In this document: piece by piece, positions 36,984 through 45,875 of the stretch
Layout: each line of letters begins with the position of its first letter
How positions within the stretch are numbered: the stretch's first letter is position 1
NCBI GenBank assembly: GCA_023229435.1
Contig: JALNZF010000016.1
Location: forward strand, 1-64,000
Origin: Nitrospirota bacterium
Lineage (GTDB): Bacteria; Nitrospirota; UBA9217
Reading direction: 5' to 3'
Length of the DNA: 64,000 nucleotides
Program-made: the position numbers and the translations under genes
Notes under the pieces: generated by a model
Database searches by the model: none
What the model saw: the letters and a program-made list of their open reading frames with translations, nothing else
Told to the model about the DNA's origin: nothing

Positions 36984-38201
36984 ATGCCGCTGTATCAGTA
37001 TAGAGCCAGGGATAAAGACGGAGCGCTTCGCACCGGTACGATGGAGGCTGCGCGCAAGGATGGGGTGGCGGACCAGCTCTCGGGCATGGGATTCATCCCG
37101 GTGATGATCGAGGAGCAGGGACCGGCGCGGACCTCGGGGTTCGACCTTGGCGCAGTGTTCGGCAAGATCAAGCCGCAGGACCTCATTATTTTCAGCAGGC
37201 AGCTTGCCACGCTCATGAGCGCGGGCATCCCCTTTATCCAGGGCCTGGTAACGCTCGAACGGCAGTCGGAAAATCCACGGCTGAAAGCCGCGATCTCCCA
37301 GGCCCGGCGTGATATTGAGGGCGGCAGTTCGTTCTCCGATGCCCTGGCCCGGCAGCCAAAGATATTCAGCAAGCTGTACGTAAGCCTGATCAGGGCAGGG
37401 GAGACTGCCGGTATTCTCGATGAGATCCTGAATCGGCTGGCGCTCCTTGCCGAGCACGAAGCCGAGACCCGCGCGCGGGTGAAAGCAGCGGTACGGTATC
37501 CTCTGATCGTCGTGGTCGCCATCTCCCTTGCATTTGCATTCCTCGTCACCTTCGTGATCCCGAAATTCGCGTCGATCTTTGCCCAGTTTAAAACCGCATT
37601 GCCGCTGCCCACGCGCATACTGATCAGCATCAACTACGTGGTCCAGAATTACTGGTACATCATCCTTATCAGTATCGCCCTGCTTGTATGGGGGGTGATA
37701 GGGTATCTGGGCACACCGGGGGGCAGATGGCAGTGGGACCGGCTGAAGCTCAAGCTGCCGGTGTTTGGCCTCCTTTTTCAAAAAGTGGCGCTCTCGCGGT
37801 TCGCGCGCATATTCAGCGCCATGCAGAAGAGCGGCATCTCCATGATGCTGACGCTCGAGATCGCGGGCGAGACGGTGGGCAATGTGGTGATCGCCCGGTC
37901 GGTGGAGACCATGAGCGACAGTCTCCGGGACGGCAAGGGGCTGACCCCTCCGATGGAGGCCTCAGGGCTTTTTCCTCCGATGGTGATCCAGATGATGTCG
38001 GTGGGCGAGGAAACGGGGCAACTCGACACCATGTTGAACAAGGTCTCAGATTACTACGACATGGACGTGGAGTATACCCTCCGCAACCTGGCGACCATGA
38101 TCGAGCCGGTACTGCTTCTCTTTGTCGGCGGCATGGTACTGTTCCTGGCATTGGGGATATTCCTGCCCATGTGGAACCTGATGAGTCTGTTCAAGCACTG
38201 A
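36984..38201 (+). CDS. pilC: type IV pilus inner-membrane platform protein PilC (GspF family)
   Basis: PilC anchors the pilus motor ATPases and moves pilin subunits. The 405-residue protein has the N-terminal PLYQYRARDKDG motif, two GspF cytoplasmic domains (about 70-190 and 275-395, each with a FSRQLATLMSAGIPF-like start), and membrane helices near 172-195, 218-240 and 375-395. Glu/Gly motifs such as RAGETAGILDEIL and VGEETGQLDTML are typical. No pilB or pilT motor gene is nearby, so those must lie elsewhere. It is the first gene of the pilus region. Confidence 0.93.
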   Translation: MPLYQYRARDKDGALRTGTMEAARKDGVADQLSGMGFIPVMIEEQGPARTSGFDLGAVFGKIKPQDLIIFSRQLATLMSAGIPFIQGLVTLERQSENPRLKAAISQARRDIEGGSSFSDALARQPKIFSKLYVSLIRAGETAGILDEILNRLALLAEHEAETRARVKAAVRYPLIVVVAISLAFAFLVTFVIPKFASIFAQFKTALPLPTRILISINYVVQNYWYIILISIALLVWGVIGYLGTPGGRWQWDRLKLKLPVFGLLFQKVALSRFARIFSAMQKSGISMMLTLEIAGETVGNVVIARSVETMSDSLRDGKGLTPPMEASGLFPPMVIQMMSVGEETGQLDTMLNKVSDYYDMDVEYTLRNLATMIEPVLLLFVGGMVLFLALGIFLPMWNLMSLFKH

Positions 38202-38300
38202 ACGACAAGCCGACATCCATTTTCGGTCACACCTTGTAAAGGTTTTTCCCCTGCGTGTTTACGTGGGGCTATCTTTAATGGTTTTGAACAAAAATATACT

Positions 38301-38329
38301 TTGACACTACATTACAAAGAGGCTATACT
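38301..38329 (+). promoter_or_regulatory. strong sigma70-type promoter for the first prepilin gene
   Basis: TTGACA and TATACT are separated by exactly 17 bp, and the predicted start site is about 20 bases ahead of the GTG at 38356. Confidence 0.75.
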
Positions 38330-38355
38330 TTGTTACAGGCCGTCTCGGAGGCAGC

Positions 38356-38772
38356 GTGAGGACCTGGTTCAAGAATGCAAAAGGGCTCACGATCATTGAT
38401 GCTGTCATCACGCTTTTCCTTATTGGCATTCTGATCGGCGTTGTGATTCCGAAATATCAGCGAGTGGCCCGCGAGGCCCAGGAAGCGGCCCTCAGGACAG
38501 AGCTGGCCAACATTCGGACCAGTATCAGGCTTTTTAAAATGCTGAATACCAGAAATCCGGCAAACCTCAGGGAGATGATCGAAAAGAAGGTAATGTTACC
38601 GGGGCGCGTGGGGTCCGATATCTACACCGGTTCATTTTATAAGGAAAGTTACTTGATGAAGAATGCCGTAGATGCGGAGGGTAACAAGGTGGATGCATAC
38701 GGCAATCCGTTTCTGTACGATAGTAGGCGAGGGGAGGTGAGATCGTCCACGAAAGGATATGAGAACTGGTAG
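38356..38772 (+). CDS. atypical type IV prepilin-like protein
   Basis: The 138-residue protein has a short leader ending in Gly, KNAKG, then LTIIDAVITLFLIGILIGVV. The first mature residue is Leu rather than Phe/Met, and position +5 is Asp instead of the almost invariant Glu. The helix is followed by an amphipathic alpha1 (QRVAREAQEAALRTELANIR) and a small C-terminal domain. The GTG start is set by GGAGG about five bases upstream. The Asp5 change suggests a minor subunit or a pseudopilin rather than the main pilin. It directly precedes the major-pilin-like gene. Confidence 0.8.
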   Translation: MRTWFKNAKGLTIIDAVITLFLIGILIGVVIPKYQRVAREAQEAALRTELANIRTSIRLFKMLNTRNPANLREMIEKKVMLPGRVGSDIYTGSFYKESYLMKNAVDAEGNKVDAYGNPFLYDSRRGEVRSSTKGYENW

Positions 38773-38840
38773 CCTGAAACAGTTATTGAATATTTAATTT
38801 GAATTATTGACCCAATAAAAAACTTAAGGAGGAAACAAAC

Positions 38841-39263
38841 ATGGTAAAGACCCCAAAAGGTTTTACACTCATCGAGCTGGTCATGGTCATCGTGATTCTG
38901 GGCATCCTGGCGGCGGTGGCGATCCCGAGGTATATCGCGCTCCAATCCGATGCCCATCAAGCCGCGGTTAAGGGCATGTACGGCTCTGTACGTTCCGCAG
39001 CCGCAATGGTGCATGCAACGTACCTTATCAGAAATACCAATCCGGTAGTTGTTGAGGGCTCATCTGTAGCTATTATTTTTGCCTATCCCTCAACGGCTGG
39101 TATTTCAAATGCCGTGCAGTACGACACTACCGACTTTACATTTGCCGGCGGCGTCTTTACTAAGGTTGGCGCATCAAATACTGCTTTTTGCACTGTTAAC
39201 TATATGGAGCCGGGTGCTCTCAACAGTCCGCCGACTATTACCGTAACGACCACAGGCTGTTAA
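38841..39263 (+). CDS. type IV pilin, MshA/PilA-like (probable major pilin)
   Basis: The 140-residue prepilin has a six-residue leader and the classic PKG/FTLIELVMVIVILGILAA N-terminus with Glu5. A variable C-terminal domain contains two cysteines (in AFCTV and the final TTGC) that could close a C-terminal disulfide loop. AAGGAGG precedes the ATG. A strong terminator follows at once, so it can be made as a short abundant message, as expected for a major pilin. Size and shape resemble MSHA pilins. Confidence 0.88.
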   Translation: MVKTPKGFTLIELVMVIVILGILAAVAIPRYIALQSDAHQAAVKGMYGSVRSAAAMVHATYLIRNTNPVVVEGSSVAIIFAYPSTAGISNAVQYDTTDFTFAGGVFTKVGASNTAFCTVNYMEPGALNSPPTITVTTTGC

Positions 39264-39326
39264 AAGGGGTTTCGCAGAGTGAGGCTGGGCTTTTCAGAAA
39301 AGTCTCGTGCTGCCAGTGTGGAGTGA

Positions 39327-39367
39327 AAAAAGCCGCCCCCCCCCAGACCGAGGGGCGGCTTTTTGTT
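39327..39367 (+). terminator. intrinsic terminator after the pilin gene
   Basis: AAAAGCCGCCCC pairs with GGGGCGGCTTTT across a 13-base C-rich loop, followed by TTGTTTT. It lies about 65 bases past the pilin stop. Confidence 0.92.
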
Positions 39368-39508
39368 TTCATTGCCGCTCTTCAGGTTGTTCGGCACGGC
39401 AAAGGACAATTCGGTTGAGATGACGTTCTCCGCCTGTGTTCAAGATGGTGAAATAACAGCACGAAGCGTTCCCGTAAATGCAGGAGGAGCTTGCTGGGTG
39501 AGAATAAG

Positions 39509-41518
39509 ATGAGTTCAATGTGGTCCATTTCCGTGAGAACCAGGACGGTCTTCATTTTACTCTTTTTGATCGGCCTACTGGTCTATGTTAATTCCCTAGA
39601 GGTCCCGTTTCACTTTGATGATATTTATTACCTGAAAGAGAACCTGCAGATTAAGTCCTTTTCGACATTTCAGCGCTGGCTCACCGAGAGCTACTCCGGG
39701 TTCTTTACCAATCGGCCCGTTCTTTTATTCACCTTTTTACTCAATTATTCAATCGGCGGTCTTGATACATTTGGATACCATTTCTTCAATGTGCTGGTAC
39801 ATATCCTTAATGCTTTTTTCTTCTATGTTCTGTTTGCTCGGTATGCCGATCCGGACAGCAGAACGGGTTATTCGATACCGTATGTTCTCGCGGCAATTAT
39901 CTTTCTCATCCATCCGGTAAACACTGAGAGCGTAACCTATATATCAAGCCGTTCCTCGGTTCTTTCAACGTTCTTTGTCCTGGCATCGATGCTGAGCTTC
40001 TTCCGTGCCACGGAAATGCGTCTCCGGCTGCCGTTGTACCTGCTCAGCATCCTTTTTTTCCTAACCGGACTCTTCACCAAGGAAGCCGCAATTGTTCTTC
40101 CCGCTCTCCTCATGCTCTTTGACTATTTCTTCGTATCAAACAGCGGGAGAGGGCTCAAGGCCCGCCTGAAATATCATGTTCCTTTTTTTCTGCTCACGCT
40201 TGCTCTTTCCCTGGTCTATCTCTCGTATTTGACCAGGCCGGAAGCTGACCGACCGTGGGCAACGCATATCCCCACAGAGCTGAATGTTTTTGTTGAATAC
40301 GGCAAATTGCTCTTCGTCCCCCTGGGCCTTACGATAGACCACGATGTTACGCTGTTGGGCCTTTTCTCCGGCCGCGCCCTTTTTTCGTTGACCGCGCTGA
40401 TGACGCTGATTGCTCTCGCGCTGTTCTTAAAAAAGAAGAACCCCGCGATTGCCTTCTCGATATTCTGGTTTTTCATATCCCTGGCCCCGTTTCTGGTTAT
40501 ACGAGTGAAAGATTTTATGGCTGAGCGGTGGCTCTATACGGCAAGCCTCGGCTTTGCCGTCGGCGTTTCCGGGGTCGTCATGTTCGCATCGCAGTCTTAC
40601 CGGAAGACCGTGCGTGCCGTGGTAGCTCTCTTGCTGGTACTGCTCGGCGTGCTGACCATCACGAGAAACCAGGTATACTCAAGCCCGATTCTCCTGTGGC
40701 AAGATGCCGTCAAGAAAGCACCGGAGAAGTCCAGACCTTATATTAATCTTAGCGGCGCCTATATGGAAAACGGACAGGTGGCATTGGGTGTGGCGAACAT
40801 CCAGGAAGGGATAAAGCTCGGTAAAAAGAATGGGGGGCTCAAGGGCACACAGCTCGTGGCAGCATACATGAATTTGGCAGCAGCCTACCAAAATGGCAAT
40901 GACCTGCAAAAAGCAGAGGGGGCTTTGAAAACGATTGAGCGGGAAGCTGCTGGTTTTCGTGAATATCACCACAGTCTCGGGCTGATCTACATGAAAACAC
41001 GGCGCTACGATCAGGCGCTTGTTGAATTCAAAAAAGCCCTCGCCATCCGCCCCAGCTCCCCCACGTATCTCTACCTCTTAGGCGACTGTTGTGAAATGCT
41101 CGGGCAGCACAAGACCGCGCAGGAATACTTTTCGCGCGCAACAGCCGGTGTCCCGCAGAGCGGTTCGGACTTCATCCATCAGGGTCTGGCGTTTTACAAG
41201 CTGGGAGAAAAGGACCGGCTGCTCTCGTTGCTCTTTGAAGGGGTGAAAGCTGACCCTCTCGATCTTTCTACGAGGCTCTATCTCGCGGACACGTTGCTCA
41301 GCAGGCAGTTTTTCGACGATGCATGGAAACAGTATGCAATAGCAGCCGCGTTTTCCCCGCGTTCTGTATCAGCATACCGGGGCATGGGGATCATTCTCCT
41401 GTCCCGCGGGGAACGCAGAGAGGCGAGCATGTATTTCGAGAAAGCATTGGGTTTTCTGCCGCCTGAGTCCCCCGAAAGAAAGGGCTTACTGGAACTTTTG
41501 GACAAGGCGAAGGGGTAA
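39509..41518 (+). CDS. TMTC-like membrane O-glycosyltransferase with C-terminal TPR repeats
   Basis: The 669-residue protein has about ten to twelve membrane helices in the first 400 residues. The first outer loop has FHFDDIYYLKEN, whose Asp-Asp pair is typical of GT-C lipid-linked sugar transferases. The second half carries about five TPR repeats (around 410-665). This arrangement matches the DUF1736/TMTC family of O-mannosyl-type transferases. Lying inside the pilin region, it may glycosylate a pilin or the exported protein downstream, which is inference. The ATG at 39509 is chosen; a TTG at 39491 close behind AGGAGGAG is possible. Confidence 0.82.
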   Translation: MSSMWSISVRTRTVFILLFLIGLLVYVNSLEVPFHFDDIYYLKENLQIKSFSTFQRWLTESYSGFFTNRPVLLFTFLLNYSIGGLDTFGYHFFNVLVHILNAFFFYVLFARYADPDSRTGYSIPYVLAAIIFLIHPVNTESVTYISSRSSVLSTFFVLASMLSFFRATEMRLRLPLYLLSILFFLTGLFTKEAAIVLPALLMLFDYFFVSNSGRGLKARLKYHVPFFLLTLALSLVYLSYLTRPEADRPWATHIPTELNVFVEYGKLLFVPLGLTIDHDVTLLGLFSGRALFSLTALMTLIALALFLKKKNPAIAFSIFWFFISLAPFLVIRVKDFMAERWLYTASLGFAVGVSGVVMFASQSYRKTVRAVVALLLVLLGVLTITRNQVYSSPILLWQDAVKKAPEKSRPYINLSGAYMENGQVALGVANIQEGIKLGKKNGGLKGTQLVAAYMNLAAAYQNGNDLQKAEGALKTIEREAAGFREYHHSLGLIYMKTRRYDQALVEFKKALAIRPSSPTYLYLLGDCCEMLGQHKTAQEYFSRATAGVPQSGSDFIHQGLAFYKLGEKDRLLSLLFEGVKADPLDLSTRLYLADTLLSRQFFDDAWKQYAIAAAFSPRSVSAYRGMGIILLSRGERREASMYFEKALGFLPPESPERKGLLELLDKAKG

Positions 41519-41587
41519 AGGCGAAGATGTCTTTAACGTTGCCCAGCATTGAATCGCGCTCGTGGTGATGTTATAATTTGGTGACCA

Positions 41588-42103
41588 ATGAACCGAAAGG
41601 GTTTCACCCTTATAGAGCTTGTCATGGTCCTCGTGCTGATCGGCATTATCGCCATGTTCGTGGCGCCGAGGATGGTGGATGTGGCTGGCACGAAGGCTGG
41701 CGCTTTTAGAGACAAGTTGCGTGCGGATATTCGCTATGCCCAGAACCTGGCCATGACGAGAAATCTAAGGTCCAGGGTTGATTTCAGCACCCTCAACCAG
41801 TATTCCGTGCAGAGTAGTACAACGAGCACGTGCAGTGCTTTTCCCGCTGCAATAGATCCGGCAATCAGCGCCGCGTTCACCGTTGTCCTTAACACGGGTG
41901 ACTATGTCGGCATTACGCTGACACTGCCGGCCCCAATGAACTGCCTTGAATATGATTCCCTCGGCCGGCCCTATGACTGTACCGGGCTCGGGCTTGCTTG
42001 TGCTGGGCCCGCGCTCTTATCGGGCATGACTGTTACGGTTAATGCGAACGCGGTTGCCGTGGACAACGTGACGGTTACAGCCCAGACCGGGGCGGTGAAC
42101 TGA
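41588..42103 (+). CDS. GspH/FimT-like minor prepilin
   Basis: The 171-residue protein has a very short leader (MNRKG) and the N-terminus FTLIELVMVLVLIGIIAMFV with Glu5. KLRADIRYAQNLAMTRN follows, the sequence shape typical of GspH/FimT minor pseudopilins. It opens a minor pilin set (GspH-, PilV-, PilW- and PilX-like) that probably forms the tip and primes fibre assembly. Its stop overlaps the next start (TGATGA). Confidence 0.86.
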   Translation: MNRKGFTLIELVMVLVLIGIIAMFVAPRMVDVAGTKAGAFRDKLRADIRYAQNLAMTRNLRSRVDFSTLNQYSVQSSTTSTCSAFPAAIDPAISAAFTVVLNTGDYVGITLTLPAPMNCLEYDSLGRPYDCTGLGLACAGPALLSGMTVTVNANAVAVDNVTVTAQTGAVN

Positions 42104-42573
42104 TGATACAGAACAAGCATTCAGGAGTCGGGAGTCAGAAGTCAGAAGAGAAGGGCTTCACCCTGATCGAGACCATCATTACTCTCATTGTTCTTTCGAT
42201 CGCGGCGGTGGGCGTGCTTTCGGTGTTTACCACTGGCATGAAGGGAAGCGCAAATCCGCTGATTTTGAATCAGGCGGTCTCACTGGCGCAGGAGAGGATG
42301 GATACGATCATTGGAGACAGGATGAATCCAGCGAGGGGATACACGTGGATTACGACCGCAGTATCACCCTATCTGCCGGAGACACCGGTAACAGGATTCC
42401 CTGCTTTTAATCGGAGTGTAACGATCTGCTGTGTATCGGATGTCAATTTGAATTATACCCCTCCCTGCGCGTTGTTTCCACCATGCGCTTCGGGATATGC
42501 CCACATCACGGTAACGGTGTCGAATACAACGGTTGGGGATATCGATCTTGATACGGTTGTGACGAATTATTAG
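42103..42573 (+). CDS. pilV: PilV-like minor prepilin with repeat-derived leader
   Basis: The 156-residue protein has the mature N-terminus FTLIETIITLIVLSIAAVGVL after a Gly cleavage site, and the PilV pattern SLAQERMDTIIGDRMNP. Four cysteines are in the C-terminal half. The leader is 18 residues, longer than its neighbour's five. Its central part (SGVGSQKSEE) is the translation of a heptamer repeat. The start overlaps the preceding stop. Confidence 0.84.
   Translation: MIQNKHSGVGSQKSEEKGFTLIETIITLIVLSIAAVGVLSVFTTGMKGSANPLILNQAVSLAQERMDTIIGDRMNPARGYTWITTAVSPYLPETPVTGFPAFNRSVTICCVSDVNLNYTPPCALFPPCASGYAHITVTVSNTTVGDIDLDTVVTNY
42124..42151. repeat. heptanucleotide array in the pilV-like leader, GGAGTCA family
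   Basis: GGAGTCG, GGAGTCA, GAAGTCA and GAAGAGA lie in 7-base register inside the leader-peptide codons. Confidence 0.82.
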
Positions 42574-42583
42574 CAGGAGCCTC

Positions 42584-42686
42584 GAATGCGGATTACGGAA
42601 CGCGGAGCGCGATATGAAAAACGGGACAATATGCGGGATGCGTATTGCGAACGCTCAACTCCGCACTCCGCACCCCGCACCCCGAA
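42584..42686. repeat. heptanucleotide array pair in the pilW-like leader, GAATGCG/CTCCGCA
   Basis: GAATGCG, GATTACG, GAACGCG, GAGCGCG units open the element. CTCCGCA, CTCCGCA, CCCCGCA, CCCCGAA close it in register. Nearly the whole leader of the prepilin is made of it. Confidence 0.88.
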
Positions 42687-43176
42687 CGCAAAAGGCTTCA
42701 CCCTTGTCGAGATCGTTATAACCATTGTGCTCGTCAGCATCCTCTCCGGCATCGCCGCCATGATCATCCTGCAGGGCGTCAGGGCGTATTCTGATGAGTC
42801 CTCCCGCAGCGACGTTCATTACCAGGCGCGGCTTGCCGTGGAGCGTATGGCAAGAGAAATACGCCTGATCAGGTCAAGCAGGGTTGCGGACATCCCGACC
42901 ATGAATGGAACAACACTGCTTTATAATGATATAAACGGGACGCAAATGGGTTTTTGGCTGACTGCCGGGAACCTTCAACGCACGCAAGATAACGGGGCCA
43001 CTTGGGAGACGCTTGCAACGAACATTCCCGGCGGTCCGGTCTTTACCTATCTTGACAATACAGGCGTGGTTACCGGAGCCCAGACCTCGCTCTGGCTTGT
43101 TCAGATAGAGGCTGCCGTTACGCAGGGTACGGAAAGTGTGACCATGCGGACAACCGTTCACCCGAGGAATTTTTAA
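42586..43176 (+). CDS. pilW: PilW-like minor prepilin with long repeat-encoded leader
   Basis: The 196-residue product has the mature N-terminus FTLVEIVITIVLVSILSGIAA with Glu5 and the PilW-like continuation RLAVERMAREIRLIRSS. The leader is 37 residues if the first ATG is used, or 22 from an internal ATG; either is far longer than usual. It consists almost entirely of translated heptamer repeats (RSTPHSAPRTPNAKG). The mature protein is intact. It follows the pilV-like gene by 12 bases with AGGAG ahead of the first ATG. Confidence 0.85.
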   Translation: MRITERGARYEKRDNMRDAYCERSTPHSAPRTPNAKGFTLVEIVITIVLVSILSGIAAMIILQGVRAYSDESSRSDVHYQARLAVERMAREIRLIRSSRVADIPTMNGTTLLYNDINGTQMGFWLTAGNLQRTQDNGATWETLATNIPGGPVFTYLDNTGVVTGAQTSLWLVQIEAAVTQGTESVTMRTTVHPRNF

Positions 43177-43209
43177 GATTCGGTGAATGGGTAAATCGGT
43201 ATAACGAAT

Positions 43210-43830
43210 ATGATGACCAGAAAACACCAAAAAGGCGTCTCGCTCATCGCGGCGATATTTATTATCGTCATCCTGGCATTCATGGGTCTGATGTTTGTTT
43301 CGCTTATCGGCACAGGTAGCCTTACCTCCGTCAACGACCTCCAATCCGCGAAGGCGCTGTATATCGCGGAGGGTGGAATTGAGAGGACGCTTCGGTTTCT
43401 GCAGGAGGGGAACAATTGCGGGGCTATCACCGCAACCTTCAGCGCCGCAACGATCCTTGGGGAGGGAACATTCACCGCGACCGGAACGCAGTTCCGGCCC
43501 CTTCCCCAGGCAAGACTGCTCTTCGCCATCGGTCTGAACGACACGACCATACAGTCAAATGCCGCAGACCTTATCGCCGCGGGCTATGCACCCGCGGGCA
43601 GGATAACGATCCAGGACCCGACCGTTGCGGAGGAAATCATCGAGTATGCATCGATCACCGGCGACAGTTTCACCAATTGCCGCCGCGGAGTTGCCGGCAC
43701 CGTAAATCAGGCCCATGCGGGGAACCAACGCATCATACAAAACCAGTGCGATATAACCGCAACGGGAATAGTCGGGTCGGGCGCATTGAGCAGCGCCCAG
43801 AGAAAGGCGAAGGTGAGCGTATGGCAGTAA
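43210..43830 (+). CDS. PilX/MshP-like minor pilin assembly protein
   Basis: The 206-residue protein has leader MMTRKHQKG and then VSLIAAIFIIVILAFMGLMF. It lacks Glu5 (Ala instead), as is common in PilX/GspK-type tip subunits. DLQSAKALYIAEGGIERTLRFL, the typical PilX/MshP motif, follows the helix. It overlaps the following exported-protein gene by 10 bases. Confidence 0.82.
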   Translation: MMTRKHQKGVSLIAAIFIIVILAFMGLMFVSLIGTGSLTSVNDLQSAKALYIAEGGIERTLRFLQEGNNCGAITATFSAATILGEGTFTATGTQFRPLPQARLLFAIGLNDTTIQSNAADLIAAGYAPAGRITIQDPTVAEEIIEYASITGDSFTNCRRGVAGTVNQAHAGNQRIIQNQCDITATGIVGSGALSSAQRKAKVSVWQ

Positions 43831-45875
43831 ACATGAAAAAGACGATCCTGATCATGGCCATGCTGGCGGCCGGCCTGCACTTGGCCCCTGATCTTTTTGC
43901 CGCCAACTTGTTCACGCTTGCGGTCGCCCCGGGAACGACCGTTACGATGGGAGATGCGAGCGCCGTGATCCCCGTTACGATCACGAATACCGGCAACACC
44001 GATTATATCGGGTTCGTCAGGATATCCGTTGACGCCGGCATCTATTACATCAGCAACAACACGCCCACTCCGGCCGGCTGGCAACTGACGTTCCCCGTCA
44101 CCAACGGCGCCGGCCAGGCGTATGCGGAATTCACCGTCATTAATCCCACAGACTCGACATACCGGATTGATCCCGGAGAGAGCCTGATCTTCTCCGTGGC
44201 TGTCACGGGCACGAAAACAGGAAGTGATTATCCGCCCATTTATGCCGCAGCTGCCGATACGATCGATTACGTCCTCGATACATGCAAAACGCCTTCCAAG
44301 GCCTCGGAGGTGAGCAAGACCAAGAACAGCACGGCCTTCTTTCAGGGTGGGACCTGCACCCCGCTCCCGACCCTGACCTGCGCAGCAGGAAATATTCAGG
44401 ATTGTTTCACAAGAAAAGCGCTGTACGGTTCCATGAACGCGTCGCCTTCCGCGGTAGGGAGCAACGGAACGATTATCGTCAATTTTACGATCACCAACAG
44501 ATCCAGCACCAGTCCCCAGGCAACCATCCTACCCGCGAGCGACTCCCTCACGGTGAATGCTGTCGGGGCAAGCGCAGCCTGCAGCGGGCCGACGCCTGCT
44601 TCGGCGAGCAATCTCAATCAAGGGGAATCGGCAACGTTCCAATGGGTCTGCACGGCAAGCGGCAGCGGCAGCCTGCAGTTCTGCAACTCCGCCAGAAACG
44701 GTTCCGGCAACGCAACGTCTGTGACCGTCTGTTCGAACACGGTGGCGGTAGGCGACTTTACCGGGTCCCTCTCACTTTCGCCGAACCAGATTATTACCGG
44801 CCAGAACGTAACGGTTTTACTTCAGGTGACGAACAACGGCACTTCGAGCAGGCATATTGTCTCGCCGGCCGCCCTTACATTCCAGCAGCTTTCCGGCAGC
44901 GTGGTGAGCAATTGTTCCGGGACGACGCCAGGGTCAGTCGGGAATATAGGGCCCGGGGCTTCGGCGACATTTCAGTGGACATGCACAATCACTTCGACGC
45001 AGGTCGGGAGCACGTTCCGGTATTCCGGGTACGCTGTCGATGGGGATGGGCAGAGCTCGAACCCAAACCCCTCGTATTCGAATACGGGAACCGTTTCGGC
45101 GTATTCCGTGGTCGGTTCTCCCGCTACGTCGTACTATTTGAACACCAATGTCCCTTTTGTGTTCACGGTCAGGAACGGAGGTGGATATCCCGTTACCTAC
45201 CTTAAGATCTCCACACCGGACGCCGGCTTCGTTTATTCTTCCGCATCCGGCGGTTGCGGAGTAAACTGGACGGCGGCGCAGGCCGGTCCGCCATCCATCG
45301 TAACGTTCGATTCGGGCGGCTGCGCCAGTTGTGCGTCTCCTGCCAGGTGCATTCCCTGCGCGACGGGCGAATGTTCTTTCACCATTACGTATGCGTCCCT
45401 TCCGAATGTGAGCCAGAATGTGAATTCGAGTACGGACTTCAATTTCAAGGTGGATCTGTGGGACACCCAGACGCCTACGAACAAGGACCCCCGGGCCTCG
45501 ATCGGAGTTATTTTCCGCATCACGAAGAACAACATTACGATTATGGGCATTCCCGACACCGTGAATCCCGGCTGCACCTCCGAACTCATCGCCACCGTCA
45601 CGCCCCCTGTGCCCAACGGAAGCGTGGTGGGCTTCGGTTCGACCGGCGGGACGCTATCCAACATCACCACAACCACCACGTCTACCGTGGGCGGCGTGGG
45701 AACCAGCGAGGCGTGCGCGACTCTCAAGGCGCTCAAGCCCTATAATCTCGCGATACCCACCGCGACCGTGACTGCCTCATATCAGGACGTCTCCTCATCC
45801 GCGACCATTGTCTATCCCAATGCTGCCGAATGCGGTAATGTTCAGCGGTTCCGCTGGCAGGAGGTCGTCCAGTAG
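43821..45875 (+). CDS. large exported protein of the pilus cluster, Ig-like/DUF11-like repeats
   Basis: I do not recognise a named family for this 684-residue protein. An N-terminal signal peptide (MKKTILIMAMLAAGLHLA then a cut near LFA) leads to repeated beta-rich segments of about 90-110 residues. Each has TNTGNT-, ITNRSST- or VTNNGTS-type strands and several cysteine pairs, like CARDB/DUF11 or big Ig domains. There is no C-terminal membrane anchor. The start at 43821 follows AAGGTGAG and overlaps the PilX-like gene, so it is made with the minor pilins. A pilus-tip or surface adhesin is a reasonable guess, comparable in position to PilY1 but not homologous by eye. Confidence 0.72.
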   Translation: MAVNMKKTILIMAMLAAGLHLAPDLFAANLFTLAVAPGTTVTMGDASAVIPVTITNTGNTDYIGFVRISVDAGIYYISNNTPTPAGWQLTFPVTNGAGQAYAEFTVINPTDSTYRIDPGESLIFSVAVTGTKTGSDYPPIYAAAADTIDYVLDTCKTPSKASEVSKTKNSTAFFQGGTCTPLPTLTCAAGNIQDCFTRKALYGSMNASPSAVGSNGTIIVNFTITNRSSTSPQATILPASDSLTVNAVGASAACSGPTPASASNLNQGESATFQWVCTASGSGSLQFCNSARNGSGNATSVTVCSNTVAVGDFTGSLSLSPNQIITGQNVTVLLQVTNNGTSSRHIVSPAALTFQQLSGSVVSNCSGTTPGSVGNIGPGASATFQWTCTITSTQVGSTFRYSGYAVDGDGQSSNPNPSYSNTGTVSAYSVVGSPATSYYLNTNVPFVFTVRNGGGYPVTYLKISTPDAGFVYSSASGGCGVNWTAAQAGPPSIVTFDSGGCASCASPARCIPCATGECSFTITYASLPNVSQNVNSSTDFNFKVDLWDTQTPTNKDPRASIGVIFRITKNNITIMGIPDTVNPGCTSELIATVTPPVPNGSVVGFGSTGGTLSNITTTTTSTVGGVGTSEACATLKALKPYNLAIPTATVTASYQDVSSSATIVYPNAAECGNVQRFRWQEVVQ

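Noticed and set aside
44282..45205. Plus-strand open frame of 307 codons
   Set aside because: It overlaps the large exported protein in another frame. The latter has a signal peptide, a ribosome site and repeated domains, and this frame has none.
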